NCBI GenBank assembly: GCA_020631355.1
Contig: JAHDHL010000021.1
Coordinates: 23,111 to 87,110 of the forward strand
DNA length: 64,000 nucleotides
From: Saprospiraceae bacterium
GTDB lineage: Bacteria > Bacteroidota > Bacteroidia > Chitinophagales > Saprospiraceae
Direction of reading: 5' to 3'
Shown here: one piece after another, positions 25,694 to 34,998 of the stretch
Layout of the letters: the number at the start of each line of letters is the position of its first letter
Numbering within the stretch: the first letter of the stretch is position 1
Position numbers and translations under genes: made by a program
Notes under the pieces: generated by a model
Databases searched by the model: none
Told to the model about the DNA's origin: nothing
Seen by the model: only the letters and a program-made list of their open reading frames with translations

Positions 25694-27280
25694 ATGAAGA
25701 CATTATCCGTTCCATACTTTTATATCATTATTATATCTCTAATCGCTTGCCAGAGTACTTCTGACCATGATTCACCAGCAATGAAAGATTCCATCAACAT
25801 CCATCCTGAAATTACTATTGACGAAATAAGGACATCCTTGGAAAACAAGGAATATTCCATTAGTCAATTGACCCAGTTCTACCTCAATAGAATTGAGGCC
25901 ATAGACAAGAATGGCCCAAAATTGAATGCGGTACTCACCATTAATCCTGATGCGATGACCATTGCCCAACAATTGGATGAAGAAATGGAACAAGGACAAA
26001 TAAGAGGACCACTACACGGCATTCCAGTGCTACTCAAGGATAACATTGACACCCATGATAAGATGCCCTGTACTGCAGGAGCGATTCCCATGAAAAATTC
26101 ATTCCCTCTAAAAGACAGCCCCTTGGCTTCACAACTAAGGGATGCAGGAGCTGTCATATTAGGCAAAACCAATCTCAGTGAATGGGCCAATTTCCATTCT
26201 AGTTTCTCATCCAGTGGTTGGAGTGGTTTGGGAGGACAAACGAATAATCCATACGAGTTAAGCCGGAATCCTTGTGGTTCCTCTGCAGGCTCAGGAGTTG
26301 CTGTATCAGCGAATCTTTGTGTCATAGCCATTGGAACAGAAACCAATGGTTCCATTGTCTGTCCATCCAATAACAATGGTATTGTAGGAATCAAACCAAC
26401 GGTAGGACTTATCAGTCGAAGTGGTATCATACCCATATCATTCACCCAGGATACCGGCGGCCCCATGAGTAGAACAGTCACGGATGCAGCTATCTGTTTG
26501 GGTACATTGACCCAAGAAGACCCTAACGATACCAAGACTACACAAGAGGGTAGGAAACCACAAAAGGACTACACCCCGAACCCTGCTGTGAAGGACCTGA
26601 GTGGAAAAAGGATAGGATATTTCAAAAAGCCACTGAACGGGAATGTGAGAATGACCCAAATCATGGACCAAACAGTCAAGGATTTTGAAGCACTGGGCGC
26701 AACCATTATTGAGATTGACCATATCATGGATGATGATGTAGGGAACAAGTCATATGAGGTGTTATTATATGAATTCAAGGATGGTCTGAATAAATATTTT
26801 GAATCACTTGGCGAAAATGGAGCAGTAAAGAGTTTGGAAGATCTGATAGAACAAACCTTTTCAGATGATACGGAAATGCAGTATTTCGACCATGAATTAC
26901 TAAAGATTTCGCAATCCAAGGGAGATTTGAATGATAAGGAATATCAGGAAGCATTGGCATTTATTATGAATAAAAGCCGAAAAGAGGGTATTGATAAAGT
27001 AATGAATGAACATAATCTGGATGCCATCATTACTCCTACCGGAAGTCCGGCCTGGAAAACAGACCTTACGAATGGAGACAACTTCGGTGGTATATTCAGT
27101 TCTTCACCTGCTGCCATTTCAGGTTATCCGAGTATTACACTCCCGATGGGACAGATGGATGGTTTACCCGTGAATGTATCCATATTCGGTAGGGCCTGGA
27201 CAGAAGCAGAATTGATTCAGATTGCATATTGTTACGAACAAAAGACCCAACATCGATTCAGCCCAACGTATAAGCCGTAA
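25694..27280 (+). CDS. Amidase-signature family lipoprotein
   Basis: 528 aa with a lipobox at Cys19 (SLIAC). The amidase-signature triad is intact: Lys115 in LLKDNID, cis-Ser196 in CGSSAGS and nucleophile Ser220 in GTETNGSI, with the usual 24-residue gap between the two serines. The family hydrolyses amide bonds in many substrates; secreted forms may act on peptides or aryl amides. The lipoprotein signal places it in the periplasm or on the outer membrane. A bidirectional terminator follows. Confidence 0.92.
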   Translation: MKTLSVPYFYIIIISLIACQSTSDHDSPAMKDSINIHPEITIDEIRTSLENKEYSISQLTQFYLNRIEAIDKNGPKLNAVLTINPDAMTIAQQLDEEMEQGQIRGPLHGIPVLLKDNIDTHDKMPCTAGAIPMKNSFPLKDSPLASQLRDAGAVILGKTNLSEWANFHSSFSSSGWSGLGGQTNNPYELSRNPCGSSAGSGVAVSANLCVIAIGTETNGSIVCPSNNNGIVGIKPTVGLISRSGIIPISFTQDTGGPMSRTVTDAAICLGTLTQEDPNDTKTTQEGRKPQKDYTPNPAVKDLSGKRIGYFKKPLNGNVRMTQIMDQTVKDFEALGATIIEIDHIMDDDVGNKSYEVLLYEFKDGLNKYFESLGENGAVKSLEDLIEQTFSDDTEMQYFDHELLKISQSKGDLNDKEYQEALAFIMNKSRKEGIDKVMNEHNLDAIITPTGSPAWKTDLTNGDNFGGIFSSSPAAISGYPSITLPMGQMDGLPVNVSIFGRAWTEAELIQIAYCYEQKTQHRFSPTYKP

Positions 27281-27305
27281 TGGGATTATTGGATTCTGAT
27301 AAACA

Positions 27306-27336
27306 ACAAAGGCGGCTCTAAAAGAGCCGCCTTTGT
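27306..27336. terminator. Bidirectional terminator between amidase and carbonic anhydrase genes
   Basis: A perfect 14-bp stem (ACAAAGGCGGCTCT and complement) with an AAA loop lies between two convergent genes. The G/C-rich core and A/T-rich ends suit termination in both directions. Confidence 0.85.
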
Positions 27337-27360
27337 AATGCAATATGGGAATATTTCCAA

Positions 27361-27927
27361 TTAAAGGAAATCCACCTTACCAGTGTCAAGGTTGTAGTAA
27401 GCAGGGAAGATTTTCACTCCACCAGACTCAACACCATTTTTGATGATAGCTGATCTATTCATTAAATCATCGGCTGTCATCTGTGCATTCTTTCTTACTA
27501 CATCATTCACTTCCGCACCTGAGCCACAAGCAGAAATGGCTGGGGTGATATGCGATAGTAAATGATTGATATTATAACCGTTGTCACCACCATTGATTGC
27601 AGCAGTAACGGCACCACAACTCTGGTGACCCAATACTACGATAGCTTTTGTTCCGCAATGAGCCACAGCATATTCAATACTTCCGATAGAAGAACTATTG
27701 GCTACATTACCGGCTACACGAACCACAAACAACTCACCCAATCCTGTATCGAATGCCAATTCAGGCACCACACGACTGTCAGCACAACTTAAAATGATAG
27801 CATAAGGCGCTTGTCCTCCAACAAGGGATTCTCTCCTACTACTATCCTGTAATTTACCATCTAGATGGTCTTTCACGAATCTGGCATTTCCTGCCTTGAG
27901 TCTTTCGATTACTTCCTCTACTGTCAT
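27361..27927 (-). CDS. Beta-class carbonic anhydrase
   Basis: 188 aa, cytoplasmic (no signal peptide). Zinc ligands are Cys48, His101 and Cys104, with the Asp50/Arg52 dyad in CADSR and the GHQSCGA motif. All key residues are present. It turns CO2 into bicarbonate. A SulP transporter is transcribed away from it on the other side of a 459-bp spacer. That pairing suggests shared work in bicarbonate supply or pH balance. Confidence 0.95.
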   Translation of the reverse strand: MTVEEVIERLKAGNARFVKDHLDGKLQDSSRRESLVGGQAPYAIILSCADSRVVPELAFDTGLGELFVVRVAGNVANSSSIGSIEYAVAHCGTKAIVVLGHQSCGAVTAAINGGDNGYNINHLLSHITPAISACGSGAEVNDVVRKNAQMTADDLMNRSAIIKNGVESGGVKIFPAYYNLDTGKVDFL

Positions 27928-28386
27928 AATGATTTATTGTATAATGAGATGGAAAATGGTTAGGAATAACCTTACTAAAAATGCTAAAATAACGTAAGAA
28001 TCAAAAAGTAAGCAATAAAACAACATCCTGATTTATTGTTTCAGACTAATATTACCTAACAGTGGATTCCCAAAAAGAAAAATTTACAAATCATATTGAT
28101 TAGCGTTGTAAACATTTTTTATAAATTACGAGTCATACGATATTCTTAGTCTCTTTTTTGAACAAAATAAAACATACCCCTATTCCATTAACGTAGAGTA
28201 ATATCAATGTTATACTACCCAAACATACCAACAAGAATTGACTCTTATTGGTATTGTATATGGATATCAAAATCATTGATATCCTTTGGCGAATAACAAG
28301 TTGTCCAAAAGGAAAGAAAAGAAGACAACAAATCAGGTATCAGTAGATGGTGATTGATAATGATATAACGCTTTTAACTTACTATT
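27928..28386. other. Divergent regulatory spacer between carbonic anhydrase and SulP genes
   Basis: 459 bp without a convincing ORF. It is AT-rich and contains an 8-bp inverted repeat GGATATCA-7 bp-TGATATCC at 28262-28284, a possible operator about 100 bp before the SulP start. No full TTTG/TAnnTTTG promoter could be picked out for the SulP gene. Confidence 0.4.
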
Positions 28387-30246
28387 ATGAAAAAATTATT
28401 AGGACTGGATTTTTCTAATATCCAAGGCGATTTACTTGGAGGTCTTACGGCAGGTATCGTAGCATTGCCACTCGCCCTTGCTTTCGGTTTGCAGTCAGGT
28501 ATGGGAGCGGACGCAGGTTTGTACGGTGCTATTTTCATTAGTTTCTTTGCTGCATTATTCGGTGGTACCAATACCCAGATTTCTGGTCCTACTGCTCCGA
28601 TGACAGCAGTCAGTATGCTGGTAATCGCAGGTATCATAGCTGCAAATGAGGGTAGCCTTGAAAAAGCCATTCCTGCTATTCTGATGGTATTCATACTAGC
28701 AGGTTTGTTCCAAATCCTATTCGGAATACTCCGATTGGGTCAGTACATACGATATATCCCCTATCCTGTGGTATCAGGTTTTATGACAGGAATTGGTGTC
28801 ATCATCATTATCACACAATTCCTTCCCATGGTAGGTTATTACCCAAAGGAGGATACTGATTTTGTGGCCGAATTTAAGCCACAAGCAGAAGAAATCATCC
28901 TTGACCGTATTCTGAAAGAGGAAGCCAAAGAAGGCATATTGGTTTTGGAATCATTCGAGGAAACAGTCGTAAGAGCTGAAAAAATATCTGAGGAGGATAT
29001 CATGAGGGAAGCCAAGTCATTGGCAGGAGGGGCTTCCGCAGGAGTTAATGGTTCCTTGAGAGTAATGGGCCGAGCTATCAAAAACACAGATAAGACTGCA
29101 TTGATTCTCTGTCTCATCACCATATTCATCATATATGGATTCAAACGGATTACCAAGACCATTCCGAGTACATTGGTTGCCCTATTATTGGTAACACTTG
29201 GGGCCTATTTTCTGGCTCCGGGATATCGAACCATCGGAGACATCCCCAGTGGACTTCCAATGCCTAAAATGGAAATCTTTACCAGTTTTAGTTTTATGCA
29301 GGTAATACCCTATATATTCATGGCATTGTCCCTTGCTGCATTGGGTGCCATAGATTCACTATTGACCTCCATTGTTGCGGATAATATGACCAAGACCAAA
29401 CACAATCCGAATAAGGAATTAATCGGACAGGGTATCGGAAATACCATTGCGGCAATATTCGGGGGTATCCCGGGTGCAGGAGCAACCATCAGAACCGTAG
29501 TGAACATTGATTCGGGAGGTAAAACCAAATTATCTGGAATGATTGCGGGTTTACTATTATTGGTCATCCTATTGGTATTGGGACCTTTGGCATCCTTGAT
29601 TCCCGCAGCTGTCCTTGCCGGAATCCTGATTACTGTCGGTATAGGTGTAATGGATTATAAAGGACTCAAGCACATCAGACAATTGCCGATGAGTGAGGTA
29701 GCCGTCATGCTCATTGTTCTTTTGATTACCGTATTTTATGATTTGATTGCGGCTGTAGCTATCGGTATGGTACTGGCATCGATTCTATTCATGAAGAAGA
29801 TTGCAGATTTCATTGACCATAGAACCAAGACTGCACCCCTTGAGGAATTCTCCTTAGAAATTCCTTGGTCTGATGAGGGGGATACCATGGCCAAGTTTGG
29901 AAAGAAAGTATACATCAAACACTTGGATGGACCATTATTCTTTGGTTTTGCATCTCGTTTCCAGGATATGATTAAGGCATTACCCAATTTGAAAATTGTT
30001 ATCATACGAATGGACCGTGTACCTTATGTGGACCAATCCGGTTTATATGCCATGGAGGATGCTGTGATGTATTTACAAGGTCAGGGAATCAAGGTAGTGT
30101 TCACGGATGTACACGGACAACCAAAGGATATGCTAGAGACATTCAAAATAATTCCGGAATTAGTGGATGAAAAATACTGCTTTAAGGATTTTGCAGCTTG
30201 CTCCCAGTGGTTGGAAACAGAACTCAAGAGTTCTAATGCAGCTTAA
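28387..30246 (+). CDS. SulP family anion transporter with STAS domain (bicarbonate/sulfate type)
   Basis: 619 aa: about 10-14 membrane helices (residues 15-470), then a STAS domain (about 500-610, VDQSGLYAMED). SulP motifs include the TM1 segment GLTAGIVALPLALAFG and GGIPGAGATIRTVVNI. The family carries sulfate, bicarbonate or other anions with H+ or Na+. The carbonic anhydrase gene next door favours bicarbonate. Odd point: residues about 151-236 form a long hydrophilic, Glu-rich stretch between helices, longer than in common SulP proteins. Two hairpins follow the gene. Confidence 0.9.
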   Translation: MKKLLGLDFSNIQGDLLGGLTAGIVALPLALAFGLQSGMGADAGLYGAIFISFFAALFGGTNTQISGPTAPMTAVSMLVIAGIIAANEGSLEKAIPAILMVFILAGLFQILFGILRLGQYIRYIPYPVVSGFMTGIGVIIIITQFLPMVGYYPKEDTDFVAEFKPQAEEIILDRILKEEAKEGILVLESFEETVVRAEKISEEDIMREAKSLAGGASAGVNGSLRVMGRAIKNTDKTALILCLITIFIIYGFKRITKTIPSTLVALLLVTLGAYFLAPGYRTIGDIPSGLPMPKMEIFTSFSFMQVIPYIFMALSLAALGAIDSLLTSIVADNMTKTKHNPNKELIGQGIGNTIAAIFGGIPGAGATIRTVVNIDSGGKTKLSGMIAGLLLLVILLVLGPLASLIPAAVLAGILITVGIGVMDYKGLKHIRQLPMSEVAVMLIVLLITVFYDLIAAVAIGMVLASILFMKKIADFIDHRTKTAPLEEFSLEIPWSDEGDTMAKFGKKVYIKHLDGPLFFGFASRFQDMIKALPNLKIVIIRMDRVPYVDQSGLYAMEDAVMYLQGQGIKVVFTDVHGQPKDMLETFKIIPELVDEKYCFKDFAACSQWLETELKSSNAA

Positions 30247-30276
30247 GTATCATTTATGGAATGATACAATGGTTTC

Positions 30277-30309
30277 AAAATGGCATTCGACTTCATCGAA
30301 TGCCATTTT
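30277..30309 (+). terminator. Terminator after the SulP gene
   Basis: 14-bp stem (AAAATGGCATTCGA and complement) with a 5-base loop, ending in TTTTG. A smaller 8-bp hairpin (GTATCATT/AATGATAC) at 30247-30267 comes directly after the stop codon. Confidence 0.75.
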
Positions 30310-30425
30310 GCTTTGGACGGGATTATCATTAATTTCATGTAGCCCTTTCAGGAATTAATTACCCCTTTTCCATTGTTCTGATATAACATTACAATTCAAT
30401 CTTTTATCGAATTAGAACCATTTAA

Positions 30426-31052
30426 GTGAGAAATATTTATTTGATTCTTATCATCTGTATCATGGCTTGCCAGCAACATCCTGCTGCTGATTATTCCTCC
30501 TATCTACCAACCAGCCAATTCAAAATAAGGGGCGATTTCAATGGTGACGGCAATGAGGACATTCTCTATCAGGACAACATTGATGGTAAAGGAATATCCA
30601 TTGATAGTTTCCCTTCACATCATGAACATGATATTGATTTGATTTATGAGTTCTTCAACCAACAATCCTCTAATGTGACCCTAACACTTCTGGGAGAAAA
30701 AGGAACGGATACCCTCAAATTGGGCATCGGATTGGGCTTGAATTATCTGAATAACCTTGGGGATTTGAATGGAGACGGACAGGAGGAAATCGCATTGGTG
30801 GTGGATTATTGTGATTACAGTTCTGTGAATAGTTGCCAGATATATTCCCTATGTGGGAATCGATGGGAGGAATTGTTTTCATTTGGCATTCATGAGAATG
30901 CTTTCTATTATGATGATGAGGATGACTTTCTTGAACATGAGATACCACAATTCCTAGAGCAGAAAGGCAACAAATGGTTTTTCAAGGATTATTATGATGA
31001 TGTTCTTGAAGAAGTCGAAATGCAAAGACTCATCATTCCTGATTGTTCATAA
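30426..31052 (+). CDS. Lipoprotein with FG-GAP/VCBS-like segment, function unknown
   Basis: 208 aa from a GTG start; the GTG opens directly into a lipoprotein signal (CIMAC). Mature residues contain RGDFNGDGNEDILY and LGDLNGDGQEEIAL, two calcium-binding DxDxDG-like loops as in FG-GAP/VCBS repeats. The C-terminal part is acidic and ends in a YYDDVLEEVEM helix. Probably an outer-membrane or periplasmic protein. No enzyme motif is seen. A strong terminator follows. Confidence 0.7.
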   Translation: MRNIYLILIICIMACQQHPAADYSSYLPTSQFKIRGDFNGDGNEDILYQDNIDGKGISIDSFPSHHEHDIDLIYEFFNQQSSNVTLTLLGEKGTDTLKLGIGLGLNYLNNLGDLNGDGQEEIALVVDYCDYSSVNSCQIYSLCGNRWEELFSFGIHENAFYYDDEDDFLEHEIPQFLEQKGNKWFFKDYYDDVLEEVEMQRLIIPDCS

Positions 31053-31086
31053 AATGATGATTGGAAACATTCGTACACCCCAATTG

Positions 31087-31130
31087 ATACAAAAAGTGAT
31101 AGAAACTAAAGTTTCTATCACTTTTTGTAT
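31087..31130. terminator. Long hairpin terminator
   Basis: A perfect 21-bp stem (31087-31107 with 31110-31130) has a two-base centre and A/T-rich outer arms ending in CTTTTTGTAT. It lies 35 bp after the lipoprotein gene. Confidence 0.85.
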
Positions 31131-31303
31131 GCCAAGTCATCACTTTGTTCGCAAAGTATTGATAGTTAGTAATTTATTGATAAAAACCATTCATTTCAGG
31201 AACTGTAAACCATATGGTTCGGTTTTGATAGTATACAACCCAAACAACTTCCCATCTGACATTTTCTGATTGTTTTTCAACTAGCTAGTTAATTCTGAAT
31301 ACA

Positions 31304-31327
31304 CTATCTGGCTTATCAGCCAGATAG
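31304..31327. repeat. Hairpin in the gene-poor stretch before the GH73 gene
   Basis: 10-bp stem CTATCTGGCT/AGCCAGATAG with a TATC loop and no T-run. It lies in the 425-bp spacer 31053-31477, which otherwise holds the upstream terminator and the GH73 promoter; no gene is seen there. Confidence 0.5.
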
Positions 31328-31398
31328 CAACCATTGTGTATCAACAACCAATGGATAAGCACCAAAAAATTGCAACAAAACAAAACATTTTGTATTAA

Positions 31399-31434
31399 AC
31401 AATTTGTTTCATTAATCAAATTGTTGTATATTTG
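31399..31434 (+). promoter_or_regulatory. Consensus Bacteroidota promoter overlapped by an inverted repeat
   Basis: TTTG at 31403-31406 and TATATTTG at 31427-31434 match both promoter elements with a 20-bp spacer. An 8-bp inverted repeat ACAATTTG-10 bp-CAAATTGT (31399-31424) overlaps the -33 box and spacer, a good place for a repressor. The GH73 start codon is 44 bp downstream. Confidence 0.65.
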
Positions 31435-31477
31435 TAATGTGGGACTACAACATATACATACTATTTAAAATCTATTA

Positions 31478-32398
31478 ATGTCCAAGAGAATGAATCATAC
31501 TAACATCCATAACGAGGTGAACAAAGCATTTCCTGTATTACACAAAGGAATGAATAAGGGATACGAATATACCCGCCAATACAATCCTGAATTGGCTGAT
31601 CTGATCCGTCAGATGTTCCTTATCTTCATGAAGCCCCTAACAGCTTTGAGGGCGAAACTCTATCGGATTTTCCTGAAGCCATTCAAGAAAGTGGAGAACA
31701 GTAGGATTCCCGTATTCAGGCTCTTGGTTATTGGTATTGGATTCTTCCTTTTTTCCCAGAAAGACATCTCATTTTCAGTCAATATGAGTAATTCGGGAAG
31801 TATGATAACCCAATCATCCGAAACGGAAATATTCGACCTGAATAAGGAGGACGGACTCAGTATGATAGAAGACGACGACGATGTCCCCAAAGCAGTGGGA
31901 ACCAGTCTCAGCCAACCCAGTGACTATGCTCCTGTCAATGTCAAACAATTGGAAGATAGATATTCACCAAAGGAATACATCAACAGATTCAAGGGCGTAG
32001 CCATTTCGGAAATGAAAAAATTCGGTATTCCAGCCAGTATCACACTGGCTCAAGGACTCGTTGAGAGTAGGGCAGGAAACAGTAAGTTAGCTGTACAAAA
32101 CAACAATCATTTCGGTATCAAATGTTTCAGTAAGAAATGTGGAAAGGGGCATTGTACGAATCACTTTGATGATAACCACAAGGATTTCTTCCGTAAGTAC
32201 GATTCCGTTTGGGAATCTTTCCGTGACCATTCCAAAATCCTACAAAAGGATCGTTATAAGAAGTTGAAAAAGCACGGTAGGGACTATAAGAAATGGGCCA
32301 AAGGACTCAAGCAGGCAGGGTATGCCACAGATAAGCGATATGATAAGAAGTTGATTGCTACAATCCAGAAATACAAACTATATGAATATGATAAATAA
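31478..32398 (+). CDS. GH73 N-acetylglucosaminidase (FlgJ/LytG-type peptidoglycan hydrolase), membrane-anchored
   Basis: 306 aa. A single hydrophobic segment (about residues 79-93) follows a basic 75-residue cytoplasmic start. A Ser/Asp-rich linker leads to the glucosaminidase domain (about 163-305) with catalytic Glu196 in QGLVESRAG and the HFGIKC motif. It cuts the glycan strands of the cell wall, in growth or separation. The long N-terminal cytoplasmic tail is unusual for this family. The gene is single, with its own near-perfect promoter. Confidence 0.9.
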   Translation: MSKRMNHTNIHNEVNKAFPVLHKGMNKGYEYTRQYNPELADLIRQMFLIFMKPLTALRAKLYRIFLKPFKKVENSRIPVFRLLVIGIGFFLFSQKDISFSVNMSNSGSMITQSSETEIFDLNKEDGLSMIEDDDDVPKAVGTSLSQPSDYAPVNVKQLEDRYSPKEYINRFKGVAISEMKKFGIPASITLAQGLVESRAGNSKLAVQNNNHFGIKCFSKKCGKGHCTNHFDDNHKDFFRKYDSVWESFRDHSKILQKDRYKKLKKHGRDYKKWAKGLKQAGYATDKRYDKKLIATIQKYKLYEYDK

Positions 32399-32401
32399 AA
32401 C

Positions 32402-32438
32402 ACATGAGGACTTGCGGCTTTGCCGCAAGTCCTCATGT
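32402..32438 (-). terminator. 17-bp-stem terminator for the LamG gene
   Basis: Stem ACATGAGGACTTGCGGC and complement, loop TTT. Read on the minus strand it is followed by GTTTTATTT, so it best ends transcripts from the LamG gene. Confidence 0.75.
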
Positions 32439-32457
32439 AAGGAGAAAACCAAAACGT

Positions 32458-32492
32458 GCGCATTGGGACTTTAAATCCCAATGCGCTTTTTT
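32458..32492 (+). terminator. Terminator for the GH73 gene
   Basis: 11-bp stem GCGCATTGGGA/TCCCAATGCGC followed by TTTTTT on the plus strand. Its T-run overlaps the stop codon region of the convergent LamG gene, so the convergent genes have one terminator per direction. Confidence 0.8.
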
Positions 32493-33504
32493 ATGCCTTG
32501 GGTTGAACAATGACAACTCTTTTAGTGATATCATCAATCTGAACGAGATAGATTCCGGATGGAATATCATTCAGATTGATTTCCTTGGTTTCATTAGCAT
32601 TCAAATCAAATCGGATAATTTGTTCTCCGATTGAATTATAAAGTACAAGATTCTTCAAATGATTATCAGATTGGTTTCTTATGGAAAATCGTCCATCATT
32701 CGGATTCGGGAATATCTGAATATCCTCATCTTTCAGTTGATTGACTAAGGTTGTGCTTCTTTCAGTATTATCATAAAGTTCAAGAATTCTCTTGGCACTT
32801 AACCCACAATCATACATCCTGAATTCATCCATCGCCCCATGAAAGTGATCAGAGGAATCATTCGTTCCATTATTCAAATATCTGGCGCCGATTCTAAAAT
32901 TATACTCATTGACCAAATCATGCTTGTTATCCTTATGAATGGTAGTTTCCAATACGCCATTGACATACATACTATATTCCAAATCGGACCTGACAATGAC
33001 GATATGATACCATTCCCCAAGTTCGGAAACGAATGAGGATATGAACTGTTGTCCTGTTTGATAACTCCACATTTCATCATTACTCCCAAAGGCATCCCTG
33101 TAATAGAACCTGTTAGAATTAGAACTTACCTGAGCATTACCAAAGATTTGTGCCCCATAGCGCATTGAAGTATCTCCCCACCTTTCTTTTCCAAAGAATT
33201 GGTAGTTGCCATAACTGTATTGCTTGTACCAAAATGAGACTGTAAAATCGGATAAACCCAAGTTGAAATCATCACTGGAGCTCTCTATAAAATCATCAAT
33301 CCCATCAAATTCATAGGCGCTATCGGGATTTCCGAATCGATCTGAGGTCAGTTGGATGTCACCATGTGCAATACCATTGTTTTCATTACCACTGACATCA
33401 AGGGCATTCCCATCAAATGGATAATATACAATAGCACACTCCTCTGTTTGCGCAGAAGCAAATCCCAGTATCCAACATAAAAGAAAGACTAAGTTGTATT
33501 TCAT
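32491..33504 (-). CDS. LamG-domain secreted protein with T9SS sorting tail
   Basis: 337 aa with a signal peptide (cleavage after FASAQ). A LamG/concanavalin-like domain (about 25-245) has the segments YYPFDGNALDVSGNENNG, FTVSFWYK and MDEFRMYDCGLS. The C-terminal type A sorting tail (about 262-337) starts at IQIFPNPNDGRFS and ends in a KRVVIVQ strand. The tail sends the protein through T9SS to the surface or the medium. LamG modules bind glycans or proteins. No enzyme domain is present, so an adhesin or binding role is likely. Confidence 0.88.
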   Translation of the reverse strand: MKYNLVFLLCWILGFASAQTEECAIVYYPFDGNALDVSGNENNGIAHGDIQLTSDRFGNPDSAYEFDGIDDFIESSSDDFNLGLSDFTVSFWYKQYSYGNYQFFGKERWGDTSMRYGAQIFGNAQVSSNSNRFYYRDAFGSNDEMWSYQTGQQFISSFVSELGEWYHIVIVRSDLEYSMYVNGVLETTIHKDNKHDLVNEYNFRIGARYLNNGTNDSSDHFHGAMDEFRMYDCGLSAKRILELYDNTERSTTLVNQLKDEDIQIFPNPNDGRFSIRNQSDNHLKNLVLYNSIGEQIIRFDLNANETKEINLNDIPSGIYLVQIDDITKRVVIVQPKA

Positions 33505-33528
33505 TGTATTATATTTCCTTTCAAATTA

Positions 33529-33966
33529 CTAATAATATCCGATATCTGCTGTTAAGGCAATTTGGCTTTTCATAAAGGAACCTGAGCCAAATCCTACTTC
33601 TTTTCCTTTCTCATTGACGATGGTAGCCTCTGCCAACCATAGGTTCTTGGATTGGAATTTCAATTGGCCCGTAGCAATCAACTGGCCGGATGTAACAGGT
33701 CTAAGAAAGTGGATATTGAATGAGGAGGTCAGTACGAACACTTCCTCAACGACTGAGTTGGCTGCAAAGAAAGCCACATCATCCAACAACTTAAAATACA
33801 CGGAGCCATGTAGGGCATTCAAGGCATGGAAATAATTCGAATCCGTTTGGTAGGAGATGGTTGCCTTACCCTCTCCAACCTCCAATTGAATACTTGGATA
33901 CATCAGTTTATTGACTTTGGATTCATGGTACATTCGTTCCAACTTACGAAAATGGGTACTTGTCAT
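33529..33966 (-). CDS. PaaI-family hotdog thioesterase
   Basis: 145 aa, a single hotdog domain. The motif NALHGSVYFKLLDDVAFFAA contains the HG-x-x-x-x-x-x-D active-site pattern of PaaI enzymes, and LTSSFNIHFLRPV is the central strand. Members hydrolyse acyl-CoA thioesters. It follows the YheT-like gene by 3 bp, so the two are co-transcribed. The acyl substrate is unknown. Confidence 0.85.
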   Translation of the reverse strand: MTSTHFRKLERMYHESKVNKLMYPSIQLEVGEGKATISYQTDSNYFHALNALHGSVYFKLLDDVAFFAANSVVEEVFVLTSSFNIHFLRPVTSGQLIATGQLKFQSKNLWLAEATIVNEKGKEVGFGSGSFMKSQIALTADIGYY

Positions 33967-33969
33967 CGG

Positions 33970-34944
33970 TCAGTATTTTGAATGGGAATTAATGAATGCA
34001 AGTCCGATTTCCTCCGACCAATATGTCCCCTTGGATGGCTGTACGAATCCTACATGACCTCCATACTTGGGGGTCATCATCTGAACGAATTCATTCTGAT
34101 TGACTTCCTCATGCGGATAGCATAAATCGGAAAGGAATGGATCATCCAAAGCATTCACCAATAGGGTAGGTACTCGAATATCAGGTATGAATTGTGCGCT
34201 ACTACATTGGGTGTAATAATCCTCGGCGTCCTTGAATCCTCCAATCGGGCCTGTGAATACATCATCAAAATCGTAAAGGGTCTTGACTCTTTCCAATTTC
34301 TCATCCGTATAAATATCAGGGAACTGTTCGGCTTTTAATTTCACTTTCTTCCTTAGTGAATGTAGGAAACGGAACTCATAAATGAAGTTAGAATAATGCT
34401 TGATTTTTTGTGAACAGGAAGACAGGTGTGTAGGTACGGAAAACACTGCGATAGAACGGATTTTATCCAAAATCCGTTCTCCTTTCTGTCCTCCATATAC
34501 AAGGGACAGATTACCCCCCAATGAAAAACCCAAAATGGCCATTTCATCATAATCCTTTTCAACATGCTGGACAACGGTTTCCAAATCATCAGTAGCTCCA
34601 CTGTGGTAGACCCTTATTTGGCGGTTCATTTCCCCGCTGCATGTCCTGTAATTCATTGCAGCTACATCCCAACCATTCTGGAAAAGATGATGTGCCAAGG
34701 CCAGGATATATTTAGCATGCGCACTACCCTCCAAACCATGGCACAACACAGCCACCCTTTGATGACCATTCCGCAAGCGGTCCACATCAAGAAAATCATT
34801 ATCAAGGGTAGAAATCCTTTCTCTTTGATAAGGGACATCATAAGTCTGCCTGAATAGGGTAGTAAAAACCGTATTCAGGTGACCACTTCTGAACAAGAAA
34901 CTAGGTTGGTATTCCGGAAACTGGAAGTTATCTTTTTTTGCCAT
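33970..34944 (-). CDS. YheT-like alpha/beta hydrolase
   Basis: 324 aa with YheT/ABHD1-3 features: LCHGLEGSAHAKY oxyanion region, nucleophile Ser141 in GFSLGGN, Asp in NALDDPFLS and His in YGGHVGF. The triad is complete. Family members are esterases, some acting on lipids. The operon with a PaaI thioesterase (3 bp gap) points to acyl or ester turnover. A TACATTTG -7 element lies 15 bp before the start codon at 34960-34967 on the minus strand. Confidence 0.88.
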   Translation of the reverse strand: MAKKDNFQFPEYQPSFLFRSGHLNTVFTTLFRQTYDVPYQRERISTLDNDFLDVDRLRNGHQRVAVLCHGLEGSAHAKYILALAHHLFQNGWDVAAMNYRTCSGEMNRQIRVYHSGATDDLETVVQHVEKDYDEMAILGFSLGGNLSLVYGGQKGERILDKIRSIAVFSVPTHLSSCSQKIKHYSNFIYEFRFLHSLRKKVKLKAEQFPDIYTDEKLERVKTLYDFDDVFTGPIGGFKDAEDYYTQCSSAQFIPDIRVPTLLVNALDDPFLSDLCYPHEEVNQNEFVQMMTPKYGGHVGFVQPSKGTYWSEEIGLAFINSHSKY

Positions 34945-34998
34945 AACTTATAATTGGTGCAAATGTAACCATTATAAGCCAAGCTTGTTTTGAATGGA

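Noticed and set aside
25879..26535. Minus-strand frame of 218 aa over the amidase gene
   Set aside because: Antisense to the conserved amidase core; no domain seen.
30994..31269. Plus-strand frame of 91 aa across the lipoprotein end and its terminator
   Set aside because: It overlaps the previous gene out of frame and crosses the 21-bp-stem terminator.
34960..34998. Possible fifth LytTR-type box (TTGAATGGA at 34990-34998) near a TACATTTG -7 box before the YheT-like gene
   Set aside because: Only one box is present, none lies 21 bp away, and the distance to the -7 box is 22 bp instead of 32-33 bp.
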